In this document: piece by piece, positions 24,223 to 32,862 of the stretch | Layout of the letters: every line of letters begins with the position of its first letter | Numbering within the stretch: the stretch's first letter is position 1 | Source of the DNA: a virus | Reading direction: 5' to 3' (one strand) | Virus record (IMG/VR): IMGVR_UViG_3300037993_001242 | Span: 1-64,000 of that record | DNA: 64,000 nt | Made by a program: the position numbers and the translations under genes | The notes under the pieces: model-generated | Databases searched by the model: none | What the model was told of the DNA's origin: nothing | What the model saw: the letters and a program-made list of their open reading frames with translations, nothing else

Positions 24223-25686
24223 TTATCCAATGGTCTGACCAAACGCAGTAGGACTGTTCTGAATCAGGCCACGGCAGTACATTTTTGAATTCACCATCTT
24301 CCGGGCGAAGCTGGTCGCAAACCCGCGCTGGTGGATGAAGTCCGGCAGGACGATGTCGGGCGTTGTGTACAATTTTTGATACTCGGCGAGCACATAACCG
24401 GTTGTCAAAAATTGATCCCCCTTGTGCCCAACGAGGAACTCGTTGTTGGGATAGTGAGGATCAGCAAAAACCTTCTTGTTCCCAAGGTCGCCGATGTAGG
24501 TGATACCCTGCATCTGTGTCCGGTTGTTCTTGGGTACGAACTGCGGCAGCGTGGCAACGACCGTCGCGGCCTGAAGGCCCAACAGTAACCAGTTACCGGC
24601 CACCATGTTCGTAGCGCCGAAGATGAAGTTACTCGCGGTTTCAAACGCGTCGATGATCGAGAACTTGTGCGTCTGGTAGTTGACGCTCGTCGGGGGAATC
24701 GCATCCCACACAACGAAGCCAGCGTCAGCCTTGGCGCGCAGGTCGAAGATAACCTGACGGTGTTTCTGGTACTGCAACGCATTCGTCAAAGCATTGAGCA
24801 GGACGCTCTCCGCCTTGATATTATACATTGCTTGCAAGTTCTGATCGGCTTCTTCCGACCAGAGAGTCTTGAGCTTCATCACCTTGGCCGTGACCGGCGT
24901 GGACGACAGCTTCATCTCATAATCCTGAATGGCAAGGTTGCCTTCAGAGTTGAACGCGTAGTTGATGTCGTAGCTCGCCGAGGTCAGCGTGCTAACCGTG
25001 ACCGTGCCCGCGCCGGTACCCTGATAAACCACCGTACCGATTGTCGCGTTGGTCGACGTGTTGATGATGTTGCCGTTGCCATCGTCAGCAATGTTTGTCG
25101 TGCTGACGCTGCCGGTAAGAGTACCGGGGCGGATCGGCGTCCACTCCAAGACAATGACGCCGGAACCATTGCTGGTTCCCGTCTCGTCCTGAACGATTTC
25201 GTCACCGTCATCGTCGCGGTCAGTTGCGCCTTGCAGAGCACGCCACATCGGAGCGCCTGCCGGAGTGCGGCCTTTGCGACGGCCAGTCACGATGTCCATG
25301 TAGACGATCTGGCTGACCGGGCCAGCCATCGGTTGCAACGCAACCAGTTGATCGATCACGTCGTTCTCGGACATGTTCGCGATAATTGGAAAAATCCATT
25401 TATCGAAAGTGCCGAGAGAGGTCGTGCGCGTCACTTCGTCCAACCGGCCAAAGCGGCTGCGGCAGTTTTCGAGCATGATCGCCGCCAGAGGCCGTTTGTA
25501 TTCCGGCATGTGGGCGACAAACTCTTTCCAGCCGCGAGCCTCCCAGAGGCCGCGAGGACTTTTTTCGGGGACGCCGACCGGCGTTTCGGCCAGTCGATAG
25601 CCCCACTCAAGAATGTCGGTAAAGCGGCTGATGTGACCGCCATCCGACGCCAACATCGGTCTTCCCGATTCATTTAGAATAACCAT
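24223..25686 (-). CDS. Major capsid protein (T4 gp23-like)
   Basis: A 487-aa protein. Near residue 100 it has the gp23 hallmark F-P-I-I-A-N-M-S-E-N-D-V-I-D-Q-L-V-A-L-Q-P-M-A-G-P, which begins the HK97-like fold in T4-type capsid proteins. The N-terminal about 75 residues probably form a cleaved delta region; candidate L-x-E-like sites are I-M-L-E and R-L-D-E before the core. An insertion domain rich in Asp, Gly and Thr lies at about 165-245. The gene is followed by a strong terminator and preceded by the protease-scaffold gene, the usual head-gene order. Confidence 0.9.
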   Translation of the reverse strand: MVILNESGRPMLASDGGHISRFTDILEWGYRLAETPVGVPEKSPRGLWEARGWKEFVAHMPEYKRPLAAIMLENCRSRFGRLDEVTRTTSLGTFDKWIFPIIANMSENDVIDQLVALQPMAGPVSQIVYMDIVTGRRKGRTPAGAPMWRALQGATDRDDDGDEIVQDETGTSNGSGVIVLEWTPIRPGTLTGSVSTTNIADDGNGNIINTSTNATIGTVVYQGTGAGTVTVSTLTSASYDINYAFNSEGNLAIQDYEMKLSSTPVTAKVMKLKTLWSEEADQNLQAMYNIKAESVLLNALTNALQYQKHRQVIFDLRAKADAGFVVWDAIPPTSVNYQTHKFSIIDAFETASNFIFGATNMVAGNWLLLGLQAATVVATLPQFVPKNNRTQMQGITYIGDLGNKKVFADPHYPNNEFLVGHKGDQFLTTGYVLAEYQKLYTTPDIVLPDFIHQRGFATSFARKMVNSKMYCRGLIQNSPTAFGQTIG

Positions 25687-25725
25687 AGGTTTTTCTTATT
25701 GTTGTTTTGTTGATGGTTGTGGTTT

Positions 25726-27441
25726 TTACTTGGCGGTTGTGCTCAGCCGTCTGACCATCTCATACGACTCCGTGATCCCACGAGGGTCACGTTCTCTGAG
25801 CAGAATTTTCGCCTCAGCCACGGACGTAGTAGCCGGGGCTTTATCAGCGGTTGCTGAATCCTTTGGAGCATCCTTGGACTCCGCCACCGACGCTGTCGCC
25901 GGTTGGCCGCCCTTGGATTCGTGTGCCACATTGCCGGGTTCCTTGGCGACCAGATCGCCCTTTTCGCCGGTGCCCTTGCCTTGGCCCTCTTTCTTGACCG
26001 TGGTGGCTTCCTCGCCTTCCTTGGGCTGGCCCGCGCCAGCCAGTTTGCCCTTGTCACCTTCCTCGGTGACCGGCTTTTTGCCTTCCAAGGTCTCGCGAAT
26101 GGCCGCGATGTGACGCAGGCGCGTGGCTTCCTTCAACGACTTCTGGATTTCGGGAGTCTGCGCCTTTTCCTTGAATTCGAGCACGATGATGCGCCGACCC
26201 AGTTCGGTGACATCTTCGTGGTAGCGATCCCGCATCAGGTCAAGGGCCTCGCAGGAAGTATTGAAATCATCCTCCAGCGTGGCGTACTTTTGCTTGCGGG
26301 TTTCGGCAAGTGATTGCCAGCCCTGACCGCGCCGGGTCAACTCCTCGATCATCTTGGTGTTGCTGGTGACGGTTTTGAGGGCCTCTCCAAGCTTTTTCTT
26401 GTACGTCAGCGCCGTCTGGGCGACGGCATTGATGACCTTCATCAGCTTGGTGTTGTTCTCCGACAGCCTCTTGGCTTGCTTGGCCGGAGCCGATGCAGTC
26501 TCGCCCAGCTTGTTGCTCAGGCTGTCGAGTTCGCGATGCAGCTTTTGTGCATCCCAATCATTTTTGGCCGGATCAGCGGCACGATACTGGGAAACTTCCC
26601 GACCGATTGAGTCGATGTCCTCCCGCAGCGCATTGATGCGATTCGGGTCAGACGGGCACGATTCCACAGCCGTCCGCAACGCCGATACACGGCTTCTTAC
26701 TTCGTTGATTTCCATAGGTTTTGTTTTTGTTTGTGCGCTGGCGGCAGGGGTGATTTCTGCACCAGTTGAAGGAGATTCCTTCAAATTCATTTTAGTGGCG
26801 GCTTCAGCCAGTACGGTTTGATCGCTCGCCTTGAGACTGTTTCTGGATTCCGCAGCGACTACTGGCTGATCGCGTACCGGGGTGAGTTCCGCTGTCTCGA
26901 AGGAAGGCTTGATCACCACGTCCCATCCTTCGCAAATGTAGTCCTCACACACGTTATCCACGCCGTCCGTCCCTTTTTCGAGCGAGCCATAACCCCGGCT
27001 GGAAACCATCGGGTTGTAGCCGCCCTCGATCAAAGCCCGTAGCTTGCCGCCTTCGGGGGTTTCAAGAAGTTCGATGGTGCCGTGGACTTCGTAGATCGTT
27101 TTACCCGTGATGTCTTTGGTTTCTTTGAGGTCAGCTTCAGTAACGTGGTGGGAAATGGGGGAAAGCAGGGTGACGATGCCGTCTTTGGGATGCTCCAGAA
27201 GGCCAAAGGCCGCATTGCGCTTCATCGACTCCCGGAGCACCGAACCGTTTTGAAGGTTCTTTTCCCAGACCTTCTTGGAATAGCGCCGATTGTTGCCGTT
27301 GACGCAATCACAAATGGAAAAACGACCGGGAATTCTTGACGTGGACGCGCCGTCCGTGCGGGTCTCAAATACAAACGGTTTTGTCCTGTCTACAAAAAAA
27401 GGAACAGCACCGGTCGCGCCTTCAACAAGATATTGTCGCAT
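25726..27441 (-). CDS. Prohead protease (gp21-like) fused to scaffold-like domain
   Basis: A 571-aa protein. Residues 1-200 match T4-type prohead proteases (peptidase S77-like): N-G-N-N-R-R-Y-S-K-K-V-W, F-G-L-L-E-H-P (probable catalytic His), and M-V-S-S-R-G-Y-G-S-L (probable catalytic Ser). T4 gp21 cuts scaffold, capsid and internal proteins after L-x-E or I-x-E. From about residue 215 onward the chain is charged and coiled-coil-like with a Lys/Glu/Ala/Pro-rich stretch, resembling a gp22-type scaffolding core. In T4 these are separate genes, so this is a fusion. It supplies the enzyme expected to process the tagged proteins of this phage. Confidence 0.8.
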   Translation of the reverse strand: MRQYLVEGATGAVPFFVDRTKPFVFETRTDGASTSRIPGRFSICDCVNGNNRRYSKKVWEKNLQNGSVLRESMKRNAAFGLLEHPKDGIVTLLSPISHHVTEADLKETKDITGKTIYEVHGTIELLETPEGGKLRALIEGGYNPMVSSRGYGSLEKGTDGVDNVCEDYICEGWDVVIKPSFETAELTPVRDQPVVAAESRNSLKASDQTVLAEAATKMNLKESPSTGAEITPAASAQTKTKPMEINEVRSRVSALRTAVESCPSDPNRINALREDIDSIGREVSQYRAADPAKNDWDAQKLHRELDSLSNKLGETASAPAKQAKRLSENNTKLMKVINAVAQTALTYKKKLGEALKTVTSNTKMIEELTRRGQGWQSLAETRKQKYATLEDDFNTSCEALDLMRDRYHEDVTELGRRIIVLEFKEKAQTPEIQKSLKEATRLRHIAAIRETLEGKKPVTEEGDKGKLAGAGQPKEGEEATTVKKEGQGKGTGEKGDLVAKEPGNVAHESKGGQPATASVAESKDAPKDSATADKAPATTSVAEAKILLRERDPRGITESYEMVRRLSTTAK

Positions 27442-27660
27442 GTCGTGTTACGGCAGAAAACTGCTTGCTGTAAACACGCATAAAGCTCCTTGGCCGGTGT
27501 AAACATCGAGGAACTGCATCTAAGACACTTGAAAACTAACTGAAACCGTGAAATCCCGATGACACAAAAAACAAAGCAAAATTGAAGTATACTTGGCATA
27601 ACTAACTGATTACAACAGGCTTATACTACGTATACAAATCGAGGTTGCGGGGATGCTTTT
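27442..27660 (-). other. Gene-free stretch upstream of protease-scaffold gene
   Basis: About 220 nt without a convincing gene. It contains two GTATAC palindromes (27588 and 27630) and AT-rich sequence on the minus strand, so promoters for the protease-scaffold gene are likely here, but no clear -35/-10 pair could be fixed. No hairpin terminator seen. Confidence 0.4.
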
Positions 27661-27942
27661 TTAGACCTTCGGGGCGTGCGCCAATTTGGGACGGGGCGGT
27701 TCCTTGGGATTGACGATATTGATCTCCGCCCGGTAAAAATTCCAGACGTGATCCATCACCTTGTCCAGCTTGTCCATGTTGGCCCCACGTTCCTTAAACC
27801 ACTGTTTACACTCTTCCAGTTCAAGTTCCTCCGTGGTGCCATCATCGAGTGTCAGGTTGTAAAAATCCATGAACGGCTCACGCGTAACCACGACGTGCAG
27901 GTTGCTGTCCAGCTTAGGAGTTGGAATTTCAGTTTCTGGCAT
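27661..27942 (-). CDS. Hypothetical head-region protein (93 aa)
   Basis: ATG at 27942 (M-P-E-T-E-I-P-T-P-K) is preferred; longer versions would overlap the upstream gene. The protein has L-T-L-D-D-G-T-T-E-E-L-E-L and a helix with W-F-K-E-R-G. It ends the head operon that starts at 29250. No family is recognised; a minor head or portal-region component is plausible by position. Confidence 0.6.
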   Translation of the reverse strand: MPETEIPTPKLDSNLHVVVTREPFMDFYNLTLDDGTTEELELEECKQWFKERGANMDKLDKVMDHVWNFYRAEINIVNPKEPPRPKLAHAPKV

Positions 27943-27958
27943 AGCAGCAGGCGGGCCG

Positions 27959-28690
27959 TCAGCCCATAAAGTGCCGGAAAGCTTCGCAAATCCTCTTGCC
28001 ATCACCCGGCGTTGGTTCCGGCATCGGTGTCCCCGGTACCATGGCCGCCCCGACAGTTTCAGCCATGCCCGGCGGATCAACCTTTAAAGCAGCGTACGCA
28101 GCAGCCTCAGACGTAATAGCGCCTGCTCTTTGGGCCTCAGCGCGGTCAGCAGCGGGTTTTCCGGCCCGTGTGCGGCCCAAGATCACATCCATCGCCCGCG
28201 TGGCCTTGTCGACGCCCGGCCCTTCAATTTCTTCCGGGGCAACCTCTTGTTCAGGCTCGGCTTTTTCCAGTTCGGCTGCCGTGAAGCTCTGGGTGGTACT
28301 GCCGGGCACTTTGGAAGGATCGAGCGGAGTCATGGCCCCCGGCGTGGCATCCGGGGCCGTCAGCGCAGCGTAAGGCGTCATCAGCTTTTCGCGGTCGCCG
28401 CTGGGATGCGAGGGTTCCTGAACCACGTCCTTGATCGGTTTCATCGTTTTGGGCAGCACGGAGAGACCCATGTCGTTGATCTCCTCGGCATTGTCCGGGA
28501 TGATGCTGGTGTCCTTTGCTTCACCAACGACCCGCTTGAGCGCGGTGGAATCTTCGTCCTCGGCCCGCCGTCCCTGCCGCTGCTGGATCATGCGGTCACG
28601 ATACGTGCGCCGGGTGACTGCGCCCGCCGGTACCGGCACTGCGTCGTCTTCCTGTATCCGGCCTGTGACTTTGGCTAAAAACGGATTCAT
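27959..28690 (-). CDS. Pro/Ala/Glu-rich head-region protein (243 aa)
   Basis: Low-complexity protein starting M-N-P-F-L-A-K-V-T-G-R-I-Q-E-D-D. The N-terminal I-Q-E could serve as a prohead-protease site. The rest is rich in Pro, Ala, Glu and Thr with a short conserved-looking helix (A-T-R-A-M-D-V-I-L-G-R-T). It overlaps the end of 28687-29250 (ATGA). Probably a scaffold-associated or internal core protein; no domain is recognised. Confidence 0.6.
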   Translation of the reverse strand: MNPFLAKVTGRIQEDDAVPVPAGAVTRRTYRDRMIQQRQGRRAEDEDSTALKRVVGEAKDTSIIPDNAEEINDMGLSVLPKTMKPIKDVVQEPSHPSGDREKLMTPYAALTAPDATPGAMTPLDPSKVPGSTTQSFTAAELEKAEPEQEVAPEEIEGPGVDKATRAMDVILGRTRAGKPAADRAEAQRAGAITSEAAAYAALKVDPPGMAETVGAAMVPGTPMPEPTPGDGKRICEAFRHFMG

Positions 28691-29250
28691 TCTCTTTGGG
28701 TAACTGCCGCCAGATCGTCCCCGGCTGAGCGCTGAGGAACTTCGCCGTCTTCGGCTCCGATACGCTGTTTTTTGAAACCATCCACGCGGGACAAGATGTT
28801 GTCCGCCGGTGGCGCGCCGTCGCCGCCCTGTCCCTCGACCAGATCGTCCAGTATTTGGCCCAGTTCCAAGGCGCTTTCAGGGCCAATGGCCTGCACCAAG
28901 CCAATAAAGTCGGTGTACCTGACCGGTTCGGTCAAAAGCTTGATGGCCACGTCCATTTTGCCGCCGCTTGACCACAGGGAAGCGAGGACTTGGACGGGAT
29001 CGCTGACGTGATCTGGCTCACCGGGTTCGGCAACGGCGGCAGCCGTGTCTGCATCGGTTTCGGGCGCAGGTTCCGCCTCGGCGGCTTTGGGTGCTTCCTC
29101 GGCTTTGGGTTTTTCCTTCGGCTCAGTTTTTTCCTCTTCTTCTTCTTCGCCGAGCACCTGCTGCAAAATCGAGGGGGCTGGTTTTACCGGCGCGGGCGGC
29201 GCTGGCGTAGCGTCTTCGCCGAGCACTTTGCCGATCCAATTATTTTTCAT
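28687..29250 (-). CDS. Acidic internal/core-type protein (187 aa)
   Basis: Starts M-K-N-N-W-I-G-K-V-L-G-E-D and repeats the element later as I-L-Q-Q-V-L-G-E-E-E-E-E, followed by a Glu/Ala/Lys/Pro-rich stretch and then a more ordered half (I-K-L-L-T-E-P-V-R-Y-T-D-F-I-G-L). V-L-G-E resembles protease sites. GTAGTTA (29255-29261) lies 4 nt upstream of the ATG. Composition and location next to capsid genes suggest a head core protein. Confidence 0.65.
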   Translation of the reverse strand: MKNNWIGKVLGEDATPAPPAPVKPAPSILQQVLGEEEEEEKTEPKEKPKAEEAPKAAEAEPAPETDADTAAAVAEPGEPDHVSDPVQVLASLWSSGGKMDVAIKLLTEPVRYTDFIGLVQAIGPESALELGQILDDLVEGQGGDGAPPADNILSRVDGFKKQRIGAEDGEVPQRSAGDDLAAVTQRE

Positions 29251-29257
29251 GCCATAA

Positions 29258-30187
29258 CTACACCAAGTCCGTCACCAACTTGCAGTCAGACTCCAGCAAA
29301 TCATCGACGGAGATACCGCCGCCGGTGTAACCATTGGCAAATTTGGGCCGCAGGAGCAGATAGGGACGATAGTAGTGCCGGTACTTGTAACCATCAGTGC
29401 AACGACGCATAATGGTGGCAGCTTCTTCGTCGGCGCACTTGCGCACGGTGCCCTGAACCGAAGTTTCCACATCCTGATGCCGCAATAGCTTGTGCTCAAC
29501 GTCAAGGCAGTTCATGTCCTGCCCTTCGAGCTTGATGCCTCCGGCCAAGCGGCACCGGATGGTAAAGTCACTGTGCTCTTCGCCGAATTTGCCAAAAGCC
29601 GCGTCAAAGTAACCCACCTTTTTCAGCAAGGAACGCGTGATGGACAGCATGATGCCCGTAAAGCGAGGCAGCAATTTAACCTTGTACCCGCGCCACGGAT
29701 AAGTCGTCCACTTGTACGATTCAGGATTGCCGGAAATGGCGGGTGAGGCTTTGTCGAAATCACAAAAACAAAAAAGGCCGACGCTCAGGTCGTTGTGCGC
29801 ACTGGCGTAGGCTTTCACGAAGTCGCCGTCTACAAACAGATCGTCGTTGCACAGACACAGATGATCAGCATCCGTTTCGTCCATGAACCATCGAATAATA
29901 CGATTAGTATTTCCGGTGACACCGAGGTTCCTGTCACCCATGAATACTCGTACATTCGGGTAATTTACGCCCATTGGAGCATCAGGCACAACGTACTCTG
30001 TTGCCAACAGGTCTTTGCGTGGTGACGGTTTTCGGCCTTTTTGCAAAAAATCTGCGGTTCCATCACGTTGACCACAGTCTTCTGCAATAGCTGTTGGATA
30101 TTGTGCGCAATGTTTTTGCAAACCTTCCATCATGGTTTGAAGCGCGCCCAAACGTCTGTATGTTAAAATTCCAACGCAAGAAGTCAT
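29258..30187 (-). CDS. Family 2 glycosyltransferase
   Basis: A 309-aa GT-A enzyme. The start C-V-G-I-L-T-Y-R-R-L is the typical first strand; N-L-G-V-T-G-N-T-N-R follows near residue 95; the D-x-D-type metal/nucleotide-sugar site is C-N-D-D-L-F-V-D-G-D near 120; G-E-E-H-S-D-F near 205 is the acceptor-side E/D motif. It transfers a sugar from a nucleotide sugar to an unknown acceptor, which could be modified DNA bases, capsid protein or host surface glycan. The 5' part (29870-30187) is more AT-rich and abuts a homing endonuclease. Confidence 0.8.
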   Translation of the reverse strand: MTSCVGILTYRRLGALQTMMEGLQKHCAQYPTAIAEDCGQRDGTADFLQKGRKPSPRKDLLATEYVVPDAPMGVNYPNVRVFMGDRNLGVTGNTNRIIRWFMDETDADHLCLCNDDLFVDGDFVKAYASAHNDLSVGLFCFCDFDKASPAISGNPESYKWTTYPWRGYKVKLLPRFTGIMLSITRSLLKKVGYFDAAFGKFGEEHSDFTIRCRLAGGIKLEGQDMNCLDVEHKLLRHQDVETSVQGTVRKCADEEAATIMRRCTDGYKYRHYYRPYLLLRPKFANGYTGGGISVDDLLESDCKLVTDLV

Positions 30188-30202
30188 AAACCAGTGTAGT
30201 TA

Positions 30203-30805
30203 ATGATAAACCAAATGAAACGCATAAATTTAATCGGCAAAAAATTTGGACGATTGATCGTAGTAAAGCCCAGCCAGTCTGTCCGAACCAAAACAGGTAT
30301 GTATACAATGTGGCATTGCATTTGCGATTGCGGCAATAAAACAATAGTTAGGACGGCGCATCTTACAGAAGGAAGAACCAAAAGTTGTGGCTGCTTATTC
30401 ATTGAATCTTTGTCGAGCAAACCACGTGGCAGAAAGCCAGAAGGCTTGGCGTACATGCGCTACGTCTTCGGCTATTACGAAAAGAATGCCAAAATACGAG
30501 GCATAAATTTCGAGCTTAATTTTGACGATTTCTGCAAAATTACACAGCAAAATTGTTTTTACTGCGGCGCGACTCCTGTTCAAGGAAACAACAAAAGCCG
30601 TTTAAACCGACCCAACGTTTTTAACGGCATTGTAAAACACAACGGGATAGATCGGATCAACAACACACTGGGTTACGCAGTCAATAACTCCGTTCCCTGT
30701 TGTAAAACTTGCAACTACGCTAAACGACAAATGCCACAACTTGAATTTTACACATGGGTAAAAAGAGTGTACGAGTACCGCGTGTCTTCAGTGCTCAAAG
30801 ATTAG
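30203..30805 (+). CDS. HNH homing endonuclease with N-terminal Cys domain
   Basis: A 200-aa protein. The N-terminal part (G-K-K-F-G-R-L-I-V-V, W-H-C-I-C-D-C-G-N, T-K-S-C-G-C-L) is a common DNA-binding module of phage HNH nucleases. The C-terminal nuclease has C-F-Y-C-G-A, H-N-G-I-D-R-I-N-N and C-C-K-T-C-N-Y-A-K. GTAGTTA (30196-30202) directly precedes the ATG at 30203; ATG 30215 is an alternative start. The 3' end overlaps 30788-31027. Confidence 0.85.
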   Translation: MINQMKRINLIGKKFGRLIVVKPSQSVRTKTGMYTMWHCICDCGNKTIVRTAHLTEGRTKSCGCLFIESLSSKPRGRKPEGLAYMRYVFGYYEKNAKIRGINFELNFDDFCKITQQNCFYCGATPVQGNNKSRLNRPNVFNGIVKHNGIDRINNTLGYAVNNSVPCCKTCNYAKRQMPQLEFYTWVKRVYEYRVSSVLKD

Positions 30806-31027
30806 TTTAACCTTTTCAGACGGTTCAAAAACATTGAATCTTTCGCACATTACAGTTAAAATATCCTCCAATGCTTCCATCGGATAATCTGAAATCGCTG
30901 TAACAGCCACACAGACGACCGGGCAATCGTTGTGGTCTTCGTCAATAATCGCCCATTCCTTACCCAATTCTGGACGTTTTAAGTTCGTCATCCAATCTGT
31001 TTCAAGCTGAACTACTTTAAGTTTCAT
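30788..31027 (-). CDS. Hypothetical protein (79 aa)
   Basis: Small alpha/beta protein (M-K-L-K-V-V-Q-L-E-T-D-W, V-C-V-A-V-T-A-I). TGTATACA is 7 nt upstream of its ATG and could act as its promoter -10. It converges on the HNH gene with an 18-nt overlap. No family is recognised. Confidence 0.55.
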   Translation of the reverse strand: MKLKVVQLETDWMTNLKRPELGKEWAIIDEDHNDCPVVCVAVTAISDYPMEALEDILTVMCERFNVFEPSEKVKLIFEH

Positions 31028-31042
31028 ACGGGTGTATACAGC

Positions 31043-31384
31043 TTACGTTTTGGGTGGGCGGCCTTCAAAATAACCCACAGCGATGCGCGCCGCCGCCTCT
31101 GGCAAAAGCCCGATGTCGGAGTGCGCGTCCAAGATGAAGACGAGGCAGCGGTAAACGAGCACGATCAACCACGCCAAGGCAAACAGGCACGAGCACAGGA
31201 GCAGTACCGCCGCCTTGATCCACGTCAACTGCCCAGTGACGGCAAACGCCCCGATGGCCAGCAAGCTGAAAAGAATCAACGCAAACATGATCCAATCGTG
31301 CGTCGCGAACAGACCCAATTTGATCTGGGCCTGAAAACGGGTCAGATTGGCATCCTCTGGAACGGGGTCAATGGGCTTGGCCAT
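31043..31384 (-). CDS. Small membrane protein (113 aa)
   Basis: Start chosen at ATG 31384 (M-A-K-P-I-D-P). Two adjacent hydrophobic segments at about residues 32-52 (I-M-F-A-L-I-L-F-S-L-L-A-I-G) and 57-82 (A-A-V-L-L-L-C-S-C-L-F-A-L-A-W) suggest a two-pass inner membrane protein. Such proteins act as holins or inhibitors in phages, but no lysis enzyme is next to it. It follows the sigma-like gene on the same strand. Confidence 0.65.
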   Translation of the reverse strand: MAKPIDPVPEDANLTRFQAQIKLGLFATHDWIMFALILFSLLAIGAFAVTGQLTWIKAAVLLLCSCLFALAWLIVLVYRCLVFILDAHSDIGLLPEAAARIAVGYFEGRPPKT

Positions 31385-31404
31385 AAGAATTACACGCGTG
31401 GGCG

Positions 31405-32862
31405 TCACTGACAGCTTTCTTTAGCGTGCTGGTCAACCAAAGCGAGTGTTTCGCGCAAGGTCAGATTGTCCGGGGCAAACCAGTAACCCCTGCCGCCCGC
31501 TGTCAATTTGGTTTTCAGTTCCTCGCTGGGATTGCAGAACCGCAGCTTGAGCGGTACGGGCTGCGCGCCGGTGCAAAAAATAAAATGCCGATCTTTGGTC
31601 TCGGACTCCACCGGGCTGAACCATGTTTCGCCCTTCCACACAATTTTGCGGAAGGTCTCTTCGAGGTAGGCGATAACTTCGCTGTCTTTGGAATCGGCTG
31701 CCGCAGGCGTCTCGCCTTCCACGGCGGGCAACATGGCCGGTATCCGAATCTGGCGCGCTCCCAGCAGCTTGGGGCTGATGGTGATCTTGGTCAGCCCGAC
31801 GTTGGCCGCCTCGGTGGCGCAGCTAAAACGCAAACCGCACGAATTACAGATGCGGTGATTTTTCTGATACAACACGCCGTAGCACGAAAGTTCATGGCCG
31901 AGGACGGTCGGGATTTTGGCTCCCACTTCTTCGAGCATCTCCGCCACCTGCTTGTTGACCTTCAAATACTGATCCCGTGCCGCCAAAGTCAGCAACCGCC
32001 GCGTCAAGATGTCATCAGCCACCGGCGGGATTTGCAGACCAAAAACTTCTTTCAATTGGGAGAGGATGGCGCTGTGCCGGGAATTTTGTTCGTGTTGTTC
32101 TTCGCTCATACTGCGGTAATTGTTGATTTTTACTCGTATGGATAGAACAGCTTCTTCAAAAAGTTCGGGCGCTAAACCGATGCCCTTGGCCATGTGCTCG
32201 TGCTTGATCTTGACCGAAGTTTTTCCGGGTTTCTTGTGGAAGTAGGCATCCAGCAGCGCGTAACCGTAGGCCAGATCGTTGGCCTGAATCAATTGCTTAA
32301 AAACCAATTTCTCTACTTCGGTCAGCAAGACGGCATATTCATCGGCAACCTCATGCAGCGTTTCGTGAGGGCGGCTGCCTTCGTCAGGCACCTGCAAATT
32401 CAAATCGGGATCGTCGAGGCTCAGTTCGACGCTCTTGTGGTATTCCGGCACCGGCGGGGCGTCATCGTCGGGATCGACCACCTTGGGCAGAAAGCGCTGT
32501 CCCCGTGGCGGTGGTTTGACTCCAGTGCGCTTTTCGGTGAACCGATATTTTTGCACCCGGCTACGGGCCTGATTGTTGATGGACGCTTTGAAAAATTTGA
32601 AGAAGTCGGCGCGACTGTGCTGGCGATCCAGTTCGCCGCGATGCAAAAGTTCGGCCAACTTTAACCGGCCCTCGCCCACCATTTCGTCAAATTGCAGGTG
32701 GGGTGACGTGTGGTCGGAAAAGCGCTGGGCGACCGAGGCGATCAGTCGCGAAATGTCCGGCATCATTTCATCCAGCACCGGCGGTCGCAGCGTGGATTCT
32801 TTAAAAATCAACGAATATCGGCGGATACTGGGCCGCATCTGCTCGAAAAGTTCAGATGTCAT
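31405..32862 (-). CDS. Divergent sigma-70-like factor with Cys-rich insert (485 aa)
   Basis: Start at ATG 32862, overlapping the upstream stop. Residues about 30-100 match sigma region 2: F-D-E-M-V-G-E-G-R-L-K-L-A-E-L-L, then F-F-K-F-F-K-A-S-I-N-N-Q-A-R-S-R-V-Q-K-Y-R-F. About residues 185-270 (E-V-E-K-L-V-F-K-Q-L, M-A-K-G-I-G-L) could be a region 3/4-like helical part. A later C-N-S-C-G-L-R-F-S-C cluster is a probable zinc site, unusual for sigma factors. The tail is beta-rich and unknown.

Together with the next gene it may redirect RNA polymerase to phage promoters such as those linked with GTARTTA. The call is moderate because similarity is weak. Confidence 0.6.
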   Translation of the reverse strand: MTSELFEQMRPSIRRYSLIFKESTLRPPVLDEMMPDISRLIASVAQRFSDHTSPHLQFDEMVGEGRLKLAELLHRGELDRQHSRADFFKFFKASINNQARSRVQKYRFTEKRTGVKPPPRGQRFLPKVVDPDDDAPPVPEYHKSVELSLDDPDLNLQVPDEGSRPHETLHEVADEYAVLLTEVEKLVFKQLIQANDLAYGYALLDAYFHKKPGKTSVKIKHEHMAKGIGLAPELFEEAVLSIRVKINNYRSMSEEQHEQNSRHSAILSQLKEVFGLQIPPVADDILTRRLLTLAARDQYLKVNKQVAEMLEEVGAKIPTVLGHELSCYGVLYQKNHRICNSCGLRFSCATEAANVGLTKITISPKLLGARQIRIPAMLPAVEGETPAAADSKDSEVIAYLEETFRKIVWKGETWFSPVESETKDRHFIFCTGAQPVPLKLRFCNPSEELKTKLTAGGRGYWFAPDNLTLRETLALVDQHAKESCQ

